Source: Monocercomonoides exilis (lineage: Eukaryota > Preaxostyla > Oxymonadida > Polymastigidae). From it: 64,000 bases of DNA. Made by a program: the position numbers and the translations under genes. The notes beneath the pieces are model-generated. The model made no database searches. It was given only the letters and a program-made list of their open reading frames with translations, and had not been told where the DNA came from. Below, in pieces: positions 36,401 to 47,241 of the stretch (position 1 is the first letter of the stretch; every line of letters starts with the position of its first letter). The stretch spans positions 496,001 through 560,000 of the forward strand of contig LSRY02000028.1 in NCBI GenBank assembly GCA_001643675.2, in the 5' to 3' direction.

Positions 36401-38546
36401 AATATAGAAATTTGATAAAATAACACAAAGTTTATTTGAATAATGAGAAAAATCACAAGAAATGAAAAGAAAAGAGAGGAAAATGAATAAAGCAAACCTG
36501 ATTGTCATTCAACAGCGTTGTATTCGCAAACAACCTGACAGACGGTGCCAGCTGAGTCAAATGATTCCCCGCTCCTGCAGAGTTTGTTCCAAAAGGCCCA
36601 TGATTCATCATCATCGTTGTTGATGAAGAAGTTGATGCTGCTGCTGATGATGATGATATTGCTGTCATTGCTTCATTTCCTGTCTCTCCTTTCTTCTGCT
36701 TTGTCAGCACACGGGGTGCAGAGGCTGTAGGGGCAGAGGCAGAAGAGGAAGAAGACCAGTCTGAAAGAGGCGTGATGCCATTCATGGCTGAGCTGCTGGC
36801 ACAGCCGATGGGGCTGCTGCGGATGAGGCTGGAGATCATCTGAGACTTCGCTTCGAATGGGCGGATAGTCTCATCAGCAGAGAACTCATCATCGTCTGCT
36901 GGTGAAGGAGAAGGAGAAGAAGAAGAAGAAGCTATTGATGATACAATTGATGATGATGATGATAGAAGAGAAGATGTGGATGATGAAGGTGAAGGCACAG
37001 ATAGTGATGCTAATGACGATGTTGCTGATGGCAGTGGCGACGACAATGAGAATGTTGATGTTGTTGCTGTCATCATTTTGTTGGTCTGCTCAGTTTTCTT
37101 CCCAAACATCATTTTCTTTTCGATATCGTCTGTCTTCGCCTTCGCTAGCTGTTCTTTCCGTTTCGCTTCCTCTTTTTCTTGTTCTTCCAGCTGCTGCACT
37201 GCATCAAGCCAGCTTCCAACCCCTTCTGCCCCCTTTGTCCCATCTCCTGTGCCTTTTCCCCCTCGTTTGATAGGCGCATTCATCTCTCTTCCGTATATGC
37301 TCATCCACTCTCCCTCTGAATGAGACGGGGAGGACGTCAGCGACGACATCGTGCTGACTGAAAGGGGAGTGGATGCTGAAGACAGCGGTGGTGTGGCGTT
37401 CACTTTGACAGTGTGCTTTCGATTGACAATAAGAAACTTGCGCTTCGGAGTCGACGAAGGCGAAGGCGTGGGTGTGGTTATCGGTGTGGTGGATCCTGAC
37501 GACGGATTTGATAGATTCAACAGAGAGGATTTTGTCAGCGCAGAGAACGGAAGCAGCGGAGAGCGGGGAAATGAGGCAGAAGGCACCAAAAACGGCAGCT
37601 GGGGCGAGTGCTCAGAGGACGAAAGCTGCTGATTCGATGCCGATGGAGTCAAAGCAGGCGAGGACACCGCGGAAGGAAACGGCGACGCTTTCGTTGAGCA
37701 CGTCCCAGAAGGGCTTGGCGTTGCTTGCGGTGTGACAGACGTTGAAGAAAGTTGAGATTGCGACAGCCAAGATGGTATTGATGTATTTATTGATGATTGA
37801 TAAGCGTCTTCGTTCTCATGAAAAGAATCATGGTTCTTAGAAAACATATATTCGTCAACTCCAGCCTCGTGAAATGATTTTCCAGAAATTGAGCATGTTG
37901 TGCCTTGTTCGAGCGGATGTTGAATTATTGGATTTATTATAGGAAATGATGTTAAATGAGTACCTCCAATGGTTGTTGATGAAGGTGACGTTGTACGCTT
38001 TCCGGGAAGAATGATAGAAGATGAAGACGATGGATTCAAATGAGTGGGCAATGAACAATTTGAAGGTGCGATTGATGAATAAGTGGAAAATGTACTTAAA
38101 TTTGATGACAAAGTTGAAGTTGTTGAAAACGAAAAGTCAGAAGATAAAGAAGAAATTGAATTTATTGAATTAATTCCTTGATGAAATTTAATGGCATTGA
38201 TTGATCCATCTTGTCGAGAAAACGAATCATTTGCGCATATTTCATCAGGATTAACTACCATGGAAGCACTTGAATTTGTTGTTGCAACTGCAGATTCTCT
38301 TTTACAAACGGGTACAGATGGTGTACGTTTAATAGGTGCTATAATTTTAAAAACTCTATTTGGTTTGGATTTTGTTGGAAGTGATGTTGATTGCTCCATG
38401 CATTTCGTTTTTAATATACCGTCTTCTACATGTCCAGATAGTTCATTAGTTTCATTTGGAGAATATGCGCCAGGTTTTTGATTGTGCGTATAATTATCAT
38501 ATTCTGGATAGCAGGCCATATTCGAGAATTCTAACAAATTAATCAT
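33445..38546 (-). CDS. Very serine-rich protein (about 1619 residues), function unknown
   Basis: Exon 1 (38546-36498) and exon 2 (36255-33445) join in phase 0 through a 242-base intron with donor GTTTGC and acceptor ATCACAG (a CAG three bases on is equally in phase). The product starts MINLLEFSNMACYPEYDNY. It is dominated by Ser, with Thr and Pro, including one run of dozens of Ser encoded by a 9-base minisatellite. A less repetitive part near residues 350-480 holds KRKFLIVNRKHTVKV, EWMSIYGREMNAP and a helical E/K segment (VQQLEEQEKEEAKRKEQL). A second charged patch, KEKEREKEKEREREKEKKK, lies in exon 2. The Ser-rich text would suit a disordered, heavily phosphorylated protein. I cannot name a family. 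Long complementary open frames on the plus strand are shadows of the repeat. Confidence 0.65.
35015..35205. repeat. 9-base minisatellite (GAAGAGGAA on +) coding poly-Ser on the minus strand
   Basis: About 20 near-perfect copies of the nonamer GAAGAGGAA on the plus strand read as Ser-Ser-Ser codons (TTC CTC TTC family) in the minus-strand gene. Because 9 is a multiple of 3, length changes keep the frame. The unit gives Glu/Lys/Arg-rich shadow frames on the plus strand. Confidence 0.9.
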
Positions 38547-38886
38547 TCATAAATAATTATGAAAAAATATGTTAAAAATGAAATACATGTTGTATAACCA
38601 CTATAAATTGCTAAATTCAATAGTAATGTTTATTTAACAATCGATTCAAAAAACAACTTAAATATAAACAATAAAATACGGTAAAACGATTCAGATCTGA
38701 GCCCATTTTAAGTTTTTGTTTTTCATTTCATTTTGAACCATTTATTCATGTTGATATGCTTGCATTCTCCTTCAATCGAAGTTTTGCATTTGAAAAAGAA
38801 GTGCCGAAAATGACAAACCATAACTTAAATATTGATTTTAAGTGTTTTTGTGAGTTTTTATTCAATTGACCATCTGTGGGTCTTAT
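38547..38886. other. Divergent intergenic region
   Basis: These 340 AT-rich bases lie between the starts of the Ser-rich gene (-) and the PSF3 gene (+). They presumably carry both promoters. I see no other feature. Confidence 0.5.
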
Positions 38887-39578
38887 ATGATTGAAAGAAA
38901 TTATTATGATATAAATGATATTCTATTTTTGGAGGAAACTGTTCCAATATCGTTTACAATTGATGTTCCATTAATTGAATCATTATTTAAATCAAGCACA
39001 AATGAAGATGTTCGCAACTGTTAATTTTATGTTCATTTTTATTGTCATTTTTATTTTGAAAATTATTTTATTTATTTTCTTTTCAGTTAAAGCAGGGGTC
39101 TGTTCTTCAAGCCCCTTTGTACCTTGCAAGAGAAATGAAGGCAATGGAACAATTATTCAGATGTCCAATTCCTGATTCATTTTCTCTCCAACAACAATGC
39201 TTTATGGAGAGTGATCCATCTAACATAGATTTTAAGCAAATTCCTTATTTTTATGATTTTGGAATTGAGGTCTCAAAAATTACAACAGATAAAAAAATGG
39301 ATATTCCAGGGTTTCTCCGCAATATTTGGAAGACACGATATCTCGAAATAAATAAGCGAGGACATAATCCGCAACCATTAGAAGATGGAGCTGTTGTTGG
39401 GCGAATGGCTCGATGCGAACAGATTGGTTTGAATTTTATTTTTTGTGAAAAAATAATAATGTATTGTTTCATAAAAGTTTATCACATGGCAAAAGCTCAT
39501 ATTGAAGAATATAATCAATGGAAATCTGGAAAAAGAAAGAAGATGCTTGCATCACCTTTAAGTGAGTTATTGAATTAA
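38887..39578 (+). CDS. GINS3: GINS complex subunit PSF3
   Basis: Exons 38887-39009, 39087-39426 and 39478-39578 join in phase (donors GTTCGC and GTTTGA) to give 187 residues. The N-terminus RNYYDINDILFLEETVPISF matches the PSF3 pattern of an acidic strand then DDIL...E.lP. The middle QGSVLQAPLYLAREM matches human PSF3 QGSKLELPLWLAKGL, followed by FYDFGIEV. The C-terminal helix includes HMAKAHIEEYNQW. PSF3 is one of four GINS subunits in the CMG replicative helicase. The length matches the family (about 190-215). The first donor was chosen by phase; the nearby GTTAAT ten bases downstream breaks the frame. Confidence 0.85.
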
Positions 39579-39710
39579 ATAAAATACCATAAACAGATAA
39601 TATTTTGTATTTTTTCTCTTTATACTGAAAAAAACAAAACAAAGAAAAGTTAAGTTATGTAAAAATTATTATGGAGAAAAATTTATTCGGTAAAAAATTC
39701 AAAAACAAGT

Positions 39711-39781
39711 TGCATCAGCCGGGAATTGAACCCGGGCCCGGCGCGTGGGAGGCGTCGATTCTGCCACTATACTACTGATGC
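39711..39781 (-). tRNA. tRNA-Gly (anticodon CCC)
   Basis: On the minus strand the sequence begins GCATCAG and ends CTGATGC plus discriminator A, forming a perfect 7-base acceptor stem. The T arm is CCGGG TTCAATT CCCGG and the B box is GGTTCAATTCC. The anticodon loop is CTCCCAC, giving CCC, which reads GGG glycine codons. The overall layout matches eukaryotic tRNA-Gly (71 bases with the discriminator, no intron, no encoded CCA). The anticodon stem has an A-C mismatch at its second pair and the D stem is imperfect. A T-rich stretch lies downstream at 39650-39700 on the minus strand. Confidence 0.93.
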
Positions 39782-40006
39782 TTTCCTGGAAAAGCAATTT
39801 AACTTTTTATTATTAATAATTTCTTTACATTTGTTAAATTGTTTTTGAGTATCACAAAATGTTTCATTTTTTAATTCCAGTGTCAATTTTTCGTCAAACC
39901 AAAAGTTATTCCAGTTCGAAATTTTTTGAACCTTTATAGAAAAACATCATTGAATTATAGAAATATTGATTTGGAATATTTGGATATTTCAACCAAGTTC
40001 AATGAA

Positions 40007-40147
40007 ATATGGCTGATCCTTTTTGAAATCACACTTTCGTTCGAGTTTTGATCAAAATTTTTATCTCAATGGGATTTTTGTGAGAATTTTGTTTCTACAA
40101 TAAATGCATCATAAACAATAAGTATTTTCAGTAAACATCTGCGTCAC
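40007..40147 (+). repeat. Left arm of a 2.9 kb inverted repeat pair
   Basis: The text ATATGGCTGATC...TTTTGAAATCA, then TTCGAGTTTTGATCAAAATT, then TCTCAATGGGATT, and later TAAACATCTGCGTCAC recurs as the reverse complement at 42817-42929. The first ~70 bases are roughly 85% alike by eye, and the final 16 bases match exactly. The text between them differs in length. Confidence 0.8.
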
Positions 40148-40208
40148 CTTGAAAAAGGTGGGCTAGAGTCAATCAGTGCCCGGCCCTTTTTTTTTTTTTT
40201 TTTTTTTT
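40144..40208 (+). ncRNA. Possible Pol III-terminated hairpin RNA 3' end (candidate only)
   Basis: A perfect hairpin, CACCTT-GAAA-AAGGTG at 40145-40160, has a GNRA tetraloop. It is followed by a second potential stem (GGGC near 40160 with GCCC near 40178) and then 22 consecutive T. A stable stem-loop before a long T run is how RNA polymerase III transcripts end. No A/B box or known RNA (U6, 5S, SRP, RNase P) is recognised upstream. It sits at the inner edge of the left inverted repeat. It could equally be a chance hairpin beside a T tract. Confidence 0.3.
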
Positions 40209-41007
40209 AATTGATAAAAACAAACTATATTTTTGTATATAATGCTCAGAAAGGGATAAAACACTTTCCAATAATTCAATGTTTTCTCAACAAAAATATC
40301 CTTTCAATTCACAATCTATTAACGTTAATTAAATATTTATTTTTTGAATTTCCATTTTACACTTTGACTGAAATCATATAATTCTATGAAAATTAACATC
40401 AAGATTTTCCAATTCATTTTAATATGTTTTTTAAGCTTTGTTTTCAGTGTCTCTTTTTTATTATTATTCATTTTATGAAAGCATTAAACCTAAGTGATTT
40501 TTCATGTTCAACAAGTTTTTTCTTCGAAAGACATAATTATCATGATTTTAATACTGCTTTTTTGCAATTCGCAAAAGACAATTTATTCCATTTTATTCAA
40601 CAATTGTATATTTTCACAAAAAAATCATTTAGTATATCGTCTTTAAAAAAAAATAGACATGAGATAATTGTTATCCATGAATGAAAATTAAACACTTAAT
40701 TATAAAAATGCAAAAAAAAAAAAAACTTCTATTTGAATTTAAGTTCATAATGATTTCAGGCTTTTAAATTTTTTCTTTGTTTTTTCATTTGACTGTTGCT
40801 CTTCTCCTTTCTGATTGCTAATTTCTTTGTGCAAATGAAAAGTTTGTTTCCATCGAATTGATTCGTTTCAACCTATCTAATTTTCTTCCTATTTCTTTAA
40901 CTTTATCTTTATCTTCCTTCTCTTTCTTCTTCTTTTTCCTTCTCTTCTTCTTCCTCCTCCTCATTTTCTTCCTCGTCATCCTCAAGTGCATGCTCTCCGC
41001 TCAGCTC
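40209..41007. other. AT-rich interior of the inverted-repeat segment
   Basis: There is no supported gene. A plus frame at 40424-40684 is open but Phe/Ile/Lys-rich and looks like chance. Towards 40900-40990 the sequence turns into TTC/CTT-rich simple sequence. Confidence 0.5.
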
Positions 41008-42345
41008 CTATGACCACACCTCAAATGAGTTCATGAGCTCCCGCTTGATCTCGTTCAGCGAAGGCCGCTCTCCTTCCTCCATGCTCAGGCACTGCTCAAT
41101 CAATGCATCAAACAGAGATAAAATTATCGCAGAGCTTTCCCCTCTTCCTCCTCCTCTTTCTCCTGCCAGAATCTCTTCCATCATCCACCACCCATGCTCC
41201 TTCCCCTTCACCCGACACACTTCCTTCTCTGCTCCAAACTCCGACTCTGCCTCCGATGTGCCACTTCACCTTTCCACTTCAGAACAATCGTTGTTGTCGC
41301 ATAGAACTTACCTTTTTCATCTTGTTCCTCCACTGTTCTTCACTATTCTCCTTCACCTCCTGCCCACAACTCCGCAGTCCGCTCCTCGCTCTAATACTCA
41401 GCCTGTGCAGCGCCTCCTCTTCTGCCCAGCTCTCCTCTATCACCTTCTAGCCTATCCTTCTGTTTTCTGACAGCTAGGTGATCTTTCCTGTGTTATAAAA
41501 CTTGCATGTCGTCACACGCTCTTCCTTATCTGCCCAACGCATAAGTGAATTGAAATGTGGAAACACTGCACAAGGTCCCTCCGTGCAATCTCAAGTTGCA
41601 TCCAACTCCCACTGATCTATCAAACAGCTCTGCATGGTAGAAAGCACACACAGGCTACTCCCACACTGGTACCGTCCACACGCGCACTCCGCTCCAGATC
41701 ACGTCCAGCTCGTTCTGACTCTGATCATTCCCACTCACCTCGCACTTCTCAACCACAAGAAACCTCATCCTCTGCGTCCACAACATCCAACTCTCTTCTG
41801 CAAATATCAGAAGATATCTTATCAAATGCAGCGTCTTCTCCACCTCATTACACATATGATTCGCCTCCACCGCCAGCGTCCTGCACATCCTCTGCTATGC
41901 CCTGCCTCCTTCCATAAAAGATGCAAACAACTCCCTCTCCCATCTTAGCCGGATTACATCAAATAGATCCACCTCATTTTCCTCCACACATTCCACAAGC
42001 TCATCGCATCCCCTGATCTTGTTCCCGCTCGCTTTTTCATGCTGCTCGCTCGTCAGTGTGAACTCCAAGTTGAGCACCTGCCTTCACAGGTTCAGGCACT
42101 CCACAAACATTTCACTTCCCGTAGCCACTGAGTTCCATATAAAGCTTTGCCTGCGCATCCCCAGCCCCAGCCCCAGCTGCAGCTTTTTGTGTACTGCACA
42201 GTCGCTCATCTGCACATCGATGAACGTGAAAAACCCATTTTCTGCGCTCCCAGCAGCACACAATATTTCCCCCGTCCACTTGCTTGCATCTGAAACTCAG
42301 TATCTGAACTTCTGTAATTGTTTTTGTGTTTAATAAGAATCTCAT
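41008..42345 (-). pseudogene. Decayed coding remnant, weakly kinase-like at its 3' end
   Basis: This 1.3 kb block is clearly richer in G+C than its surroundings, as the real exons here are. It has protein-like pieces on the minus strand in shifting frames: 42345-42112, 42077-41895, 41888-41655 and 41220-41008. The last piece reads LIEQCLSMEEGERPSLNEIK and then REL, which resembles the end of a protein kinase C-lobe (the C-x6-RPS-x2-E-I pattern). The other pieces have no family I know. Stops and frame changes occur every 60-80 codons and the splice sites are not convincing, so it is most likely a broken gene. It lies inside the segment bounded by inverted repeats. The kinase reading rests on about 20 residues and is tentative. 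Confidence 0.4.
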
Positions 42346-42816
42346 CAGTTAACAACATTTCTTAAAATTGATTAAACTTTTGAAATCCAAATGAATGAGA
42401 AAAATCGTGTGAAAAATGAAAAAATAAATTTGCATACTAATAATTATTTGACTTTGGAGAGTCAGTAACTTTATATAAAAATATTTTTCAACTGAGAAAT
42501 ACAACCACTTAAAAAAATGACTTAATGATTTTAATAACGTCAGTGACAGACAGCGACGTTAGTTATGTGGTATTTTTGCCACTTGAAAAAGATCATTACA
42601 CAAACCATTGTTCATTTTATTAAATTGAAAATGAACAACTAAAAAATAATAATAAATATTATTATGACACACAAAATCATAAAAAATTAATATAAATATA
42701 TGTCAAATTTTCTTTGCATTACAATTTTTAATTTCAAAATAAATGTTTAAAATGACTGAGTGTTATTATTTTCTGTCACTTCACATCATTCCAAAAATGT
42801 TCACGTCAAAAGGTAT

Positions 42817-42929
42817 GTGACGCAGATGTTTAATTTTCAGTTTAAACTCAATTTTTCAGAATCCCATTGAGAAAAAAATTTTGATCAAAACTCGAATGAA
42901 AGGATGATTTCAAAAAAGATCAGCCATAT
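42817..42929 (-). repeat. Right arm of a 2.9 kb inverted repeat pair
   Basis: This is the reverse complement of the left arm at 40007-40147. It begins GTGACGCAGATGTTTA and ends GATCAGCCATAT. Together the arms bound a 2.9 kb segment. I could not define a target-site duplication outside them. Confidence 0.8.
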
Positions 42930-44836
42930 GTTAAAAATCAAAAGTTCGAAATTTTATATAGAAAAAAATATGGGTCATTATTTTTCATATCGTAACTTTG
43001 TTCAAAGAAAGATCTTTTTTTTATAATTGTGGTATGAAATGAAAAAAAGCAAAAAACATATGGGGGAAAATATGGACTTTCAAGCTTTTTTTGCACAAGG
43101 CATTGAAAAATTGCTTCACTCATAACTTTATTAAACTTTCTCAAATTTTCAAGTGATTGGATTAGCATAACCGTAAACAGGCTTCGTTGAAATAATAATA
43201 TGAAGTTTTCCAACATTTCACGAATGTCAAAAAATGGACTCATTTTAATTGTGTTTTTTGATCTCAAAAAATCAATGAAAAGAGCAGAATTTTTCAATGA
43301 AAATGCCTGAAGAGAAATATTTTGCCCCATTTGTTTTTGACATCTCAATTTTTTTTTGCAACATTCTTGATTTCAACTTATTATTTCTTTGTGAAAATAA
43401 TGAAATGTCAAAAATTTAAGAAAAAAGAAATTGCTTTATTAATGGATTTTACGTTGATAGTTCGAAGCAAATGCTGTTCAAAACAAATCATAACTTTCAT
43501 GTGCGTTTCCTGGTTGGCAAAAAAAAAAGAACTATTAAATTTTGCAAAAATACGTAATTTCTCAAGATGTGAAAAAGGAAAATAAAAAATAAAACAGTAA
43601 ATAAATAGCATGAAACTGGTTAGAAAGGATTTTTAATGCGCAGAAAGCCATTCAGCGGTTTTCACTTGTTAAGAAACAAAAACCTTAAAAGTTCCAATTA
43701 AGTTAAAAGTCACATTAAAAAGTTGACACAATTGAAAAACTTGTCAGGTGTGAATTTTTCATTTTTGTCACATATCTTTTTTCAATTGAACAATACGACA
43801 TTTCTTTATGTTTAACAATTTAAATATGGGTGATTATTTTCGAAATCATAACTTTTTTTGGAGAGTTTATTGTTATGAAAATACATTGTTATTATCTTTA
43901 TAATTTTCATTTCGAAATTAAATGTTTATTAATCGTTACAAAAGCCTAAGTTTGAAATGGAAAAATTGTCTATAAGTCAAAAAAATTGATCAATAATTTT
44001 TCAAGGTTCATTTACATATATTCAAGTGTAATTTTCGAACCGATATTTTTGTTAGATAAAATATGATTTCAAAGATAATTACCCATATGGGTGATTATTT
44101 TTCAAACCGAAACTTTTTTCGGGTTTTAATTATTTTGAAAATTCACTGCCATTTTCGTAAATGTTCGCTTTTGAAAAGAAATAGTTTTTCAATAATTTCA
44201 AAATTTAATAATTGATGAAAAAGAAAGACAGAAATGTTTTTTATTGCACTTCTCTCTTTTCTATGTTCAACAGGAAAATTTTTATAAACAAAATGGCATA
44301 CTGCAACTAAAAGCACATCAGTTATTTTTCACAATTTTATCACTCCAAGAAAAAATTGAAGTTATTTTCGACAACTGTAATCCCTTTGTTATGAAAGCAT
44401 GAAAAAATTTCAAAAACACTTTAAATTGAGTAAGAAATTTTATTAATCAAAAAATATTGATCCTAGGATCACTTTGATCTTAAATTTTCAAATAAATAAT
44501 ACTCTCGAAATAAGACTTTTTTGAATAAAAAAAGAGTATAATTGCAAAGACACCTAACGAATGAATGCAAATATTACAAAAAAGAGACTAAGCCTGTATG
44601 ACTGACGGACTTAAAGAATTAAAATTTGAAGAATTGACGGACTTGCTGAAATAAAACAAAACAAAAACCAATATGTATAATAAAAAAAAAGAAAATAAAA
44701 AAAAATTGTTGAAACAATTGAAATAATTAGAATTATAATTTGACATTAAAATATTTTATAATATATTGATTTGAAACGGATTATGGGAAATTGACCGTTG
44801 TGACACAATTGGATTTTTCGGATCAAAAAATGTCAC
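42930..44836. repeat. AT-rich block with dispersed palindromic repeats
   Basis: A motif of about 35 bases, close to ATATGGGTGATTATTTTTC followed by AAACCGTAACTTTTTTC, occurs at about 42968, 43824 and 44085 with mismatches. The copy at 44070-44107 is palindromic (TAATTACCCAT/ATGGGTGATTA). No coding frame is convincing. The block looks like decayed repeat DNA next to the hAT gene. Confidence 0.5.
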
Positions 44837-47191
44837 ATGGAGTCAACTGCCGTCAGTTCCCTCACAGCAGATTCTATGGATCTCGAACAAAATGCACTTG
44901 AAGAAGGACTCAAAGACAGCTTGTCTGATATTTTTATTGTTTGAGTTTTTGAAATATAATTTTTGTTGTCACATTATAAAAATATTTTCAAGGCTAAAGC
45001 TTTTGAAGCAAAAATCAAAGAGTTACAAAAAGCGAACTGTCAAATTATTAAACTGGAATTGCTACGTAATTCAAATTTTGGTCCTGGTATGTCAGCTCAG
45101 TGATAAAAATGTTTTTTCTTATTTTTTATTTCAATTTTATTTTAATTATATACAAAAGTTTACAAACATCCAAAGAAATCAGATGAGTTCATGGATAAAA
45201 TTTCGTTCGAAGTTGTGGAAAATAACTTATGGATATCTTATTACAAAGTGGACAAGAACTGCGAACCCAGTAAAGACTGGCATAAGTATTACTTATGCCC
45301 AAACAGCAGGGATGGATTTCCATGCGGAGTTTCAAGTCGCAAAAATTATTCAACAATAGCTAATCATCATTGCTTAATACTTAACTCAAATCAAATATCT
45401 ACCATGATGGAAAAACTGCAGAGAACCAAACAAAGAAAATTGTGTACGGAATGCTTTTCAGGTTCTTCGGATCAATTATCTAAATTGGAACAATTGTATG
45501 TGAAAATGATTTGCAAATCAAACATTTCTTTTCTTTCGGCATCGTCAAAAGAAACAAATGATTTCATATCTTCATTAATTCAGATTAGTCAAAAAAATCC
45601 ATCTGTTCCGGTGTCGTCGATATTCCCAAAATTATCAAGGCGAAGAGTCTGTTTTATGGTACAGAAACAAAAAAGTCAAATGCAACTGGAAAAGCAGACA
45701 AGAATTACAAACAACGGACTTTGTATTTTGTTGGATGGAGCTACTGCAGCAAACAAACAGAATACGGTTGTGACTGTTGCAACACTATCACTTCGATCAT
45801 CTCCATTTTTCTGGGGTTAATATCCTTCATGTTCAACTGCGCATGAATACGAACAACTCATTTTCAGCCTGATTGATGAATTTTCAACCTTCAAATCATT
45901 TATAAGAAGTTTCTGCTGTGACGGTTTTTCTGCTCAAAAAAAAGCTGTTGAAAATATTTCTATCCAATGTTAAAAAGACAGTGTAACTCAAAAATCATTT
46001 TCATTGGTTGTCCCTATTTACATTTACTGCTGCAATCATCTAACAAATTTAGTTATCTCCTCTTCTTTTAGAAAAGTTCCATTTCTTTCAAATCTTCTTA
46101 TCAAAATTCAAGAATTCACAAAATTGGCCCATACCAGAAGAATGAAACAACTATTAGGAAAAACTATTCCTTCATTTGTGCCCACGAGATGGTTCAGCTT
46201 GTATTATGTTTGTTCATTTATTAGGAAAAACCACAAAGTCATAAAATTCGAAAAGTTTTTAAGTGAAAAGGATTTGTTGAGTATCATTTGTTTGGAAATT
46301 ATTCTTTATCCATTATTTCGATTACATCTTCAGTTTGAAAACAATCACTCGAAACTGTGCAATGTATTTCCTTTCATTTTGCAAGCAATAGGTTTTTTCA
46401 TTTGTTTATCAAAACATACTTTTTTCAATCATGGAGTTTGGCACAATGTTATTACAAACTTTTTAATTCAATTACATAATTACTTTTTGATTGGAACAAA
46501 AGGAGAACTTATAGTGCTATCATTTGCCTTAACGCCAACAGGAATGCAAAAGTACCGTTCACAACAGTTTTCTTTTGATTATTTCAAGTATTTTAATTTA
46601 TTTGATAAATTCAATTATGATCCAGAAACTCGACCTTCTTTTAATAAAGGACGAAGAAAGAATATTGCTCTGTCCGATTGTTCGCAAACTGCAATCACTT
46701 TATCTTCGTTGATGTCATCTTCAAACATGTTCTCGGGCTTTTATTCCTCTGGTTTTCATTCAACAACAAGGATGTTTTCTCCATTGGACAGCGAACGGCA
46801 AGCACAAGCTTTCAGGAACCTTGACGACGAACTGTCAAACGATGTCGACAATTGTGAGGGTATGACTCAATATTTGGCGAAAAAAACAAAAGAGGAATGT
46901 GAAAATGATCACGACAGAAAATTGGAAGATATTTTACAAATTATTGAAATCATCAATGAAAATTTTGATTCATCAAAATTTGAAACCTCAATAAATTCAT
47001 CTTTAAGTGAAAAGGATGAATTAAGTGAGGAAACTGATGATGAATATGGACTTCTTGAAGCAGAGGATGAAGCGATTAATGACATGTTTGAAATATCTTC
47101 TTCTTCTTTCTCTTCATCATCTTCATCAATATCATCCTCCTCCTCCTCCTCTTCTTCTTCTTCTTCTTCCTCCTCTTCTTCCTTTCCTTCT

Positions 47192-47241
<50 letters not shown>

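Noticed and set aside
40144-40208. U6, 5S or SRP RNA as the identity of the hairpin with the T run
   Set aside because: None of the conserved boxes of these RNAs, nor clear A/B boxes, were found upstream. It is kept only as a generic candidate.
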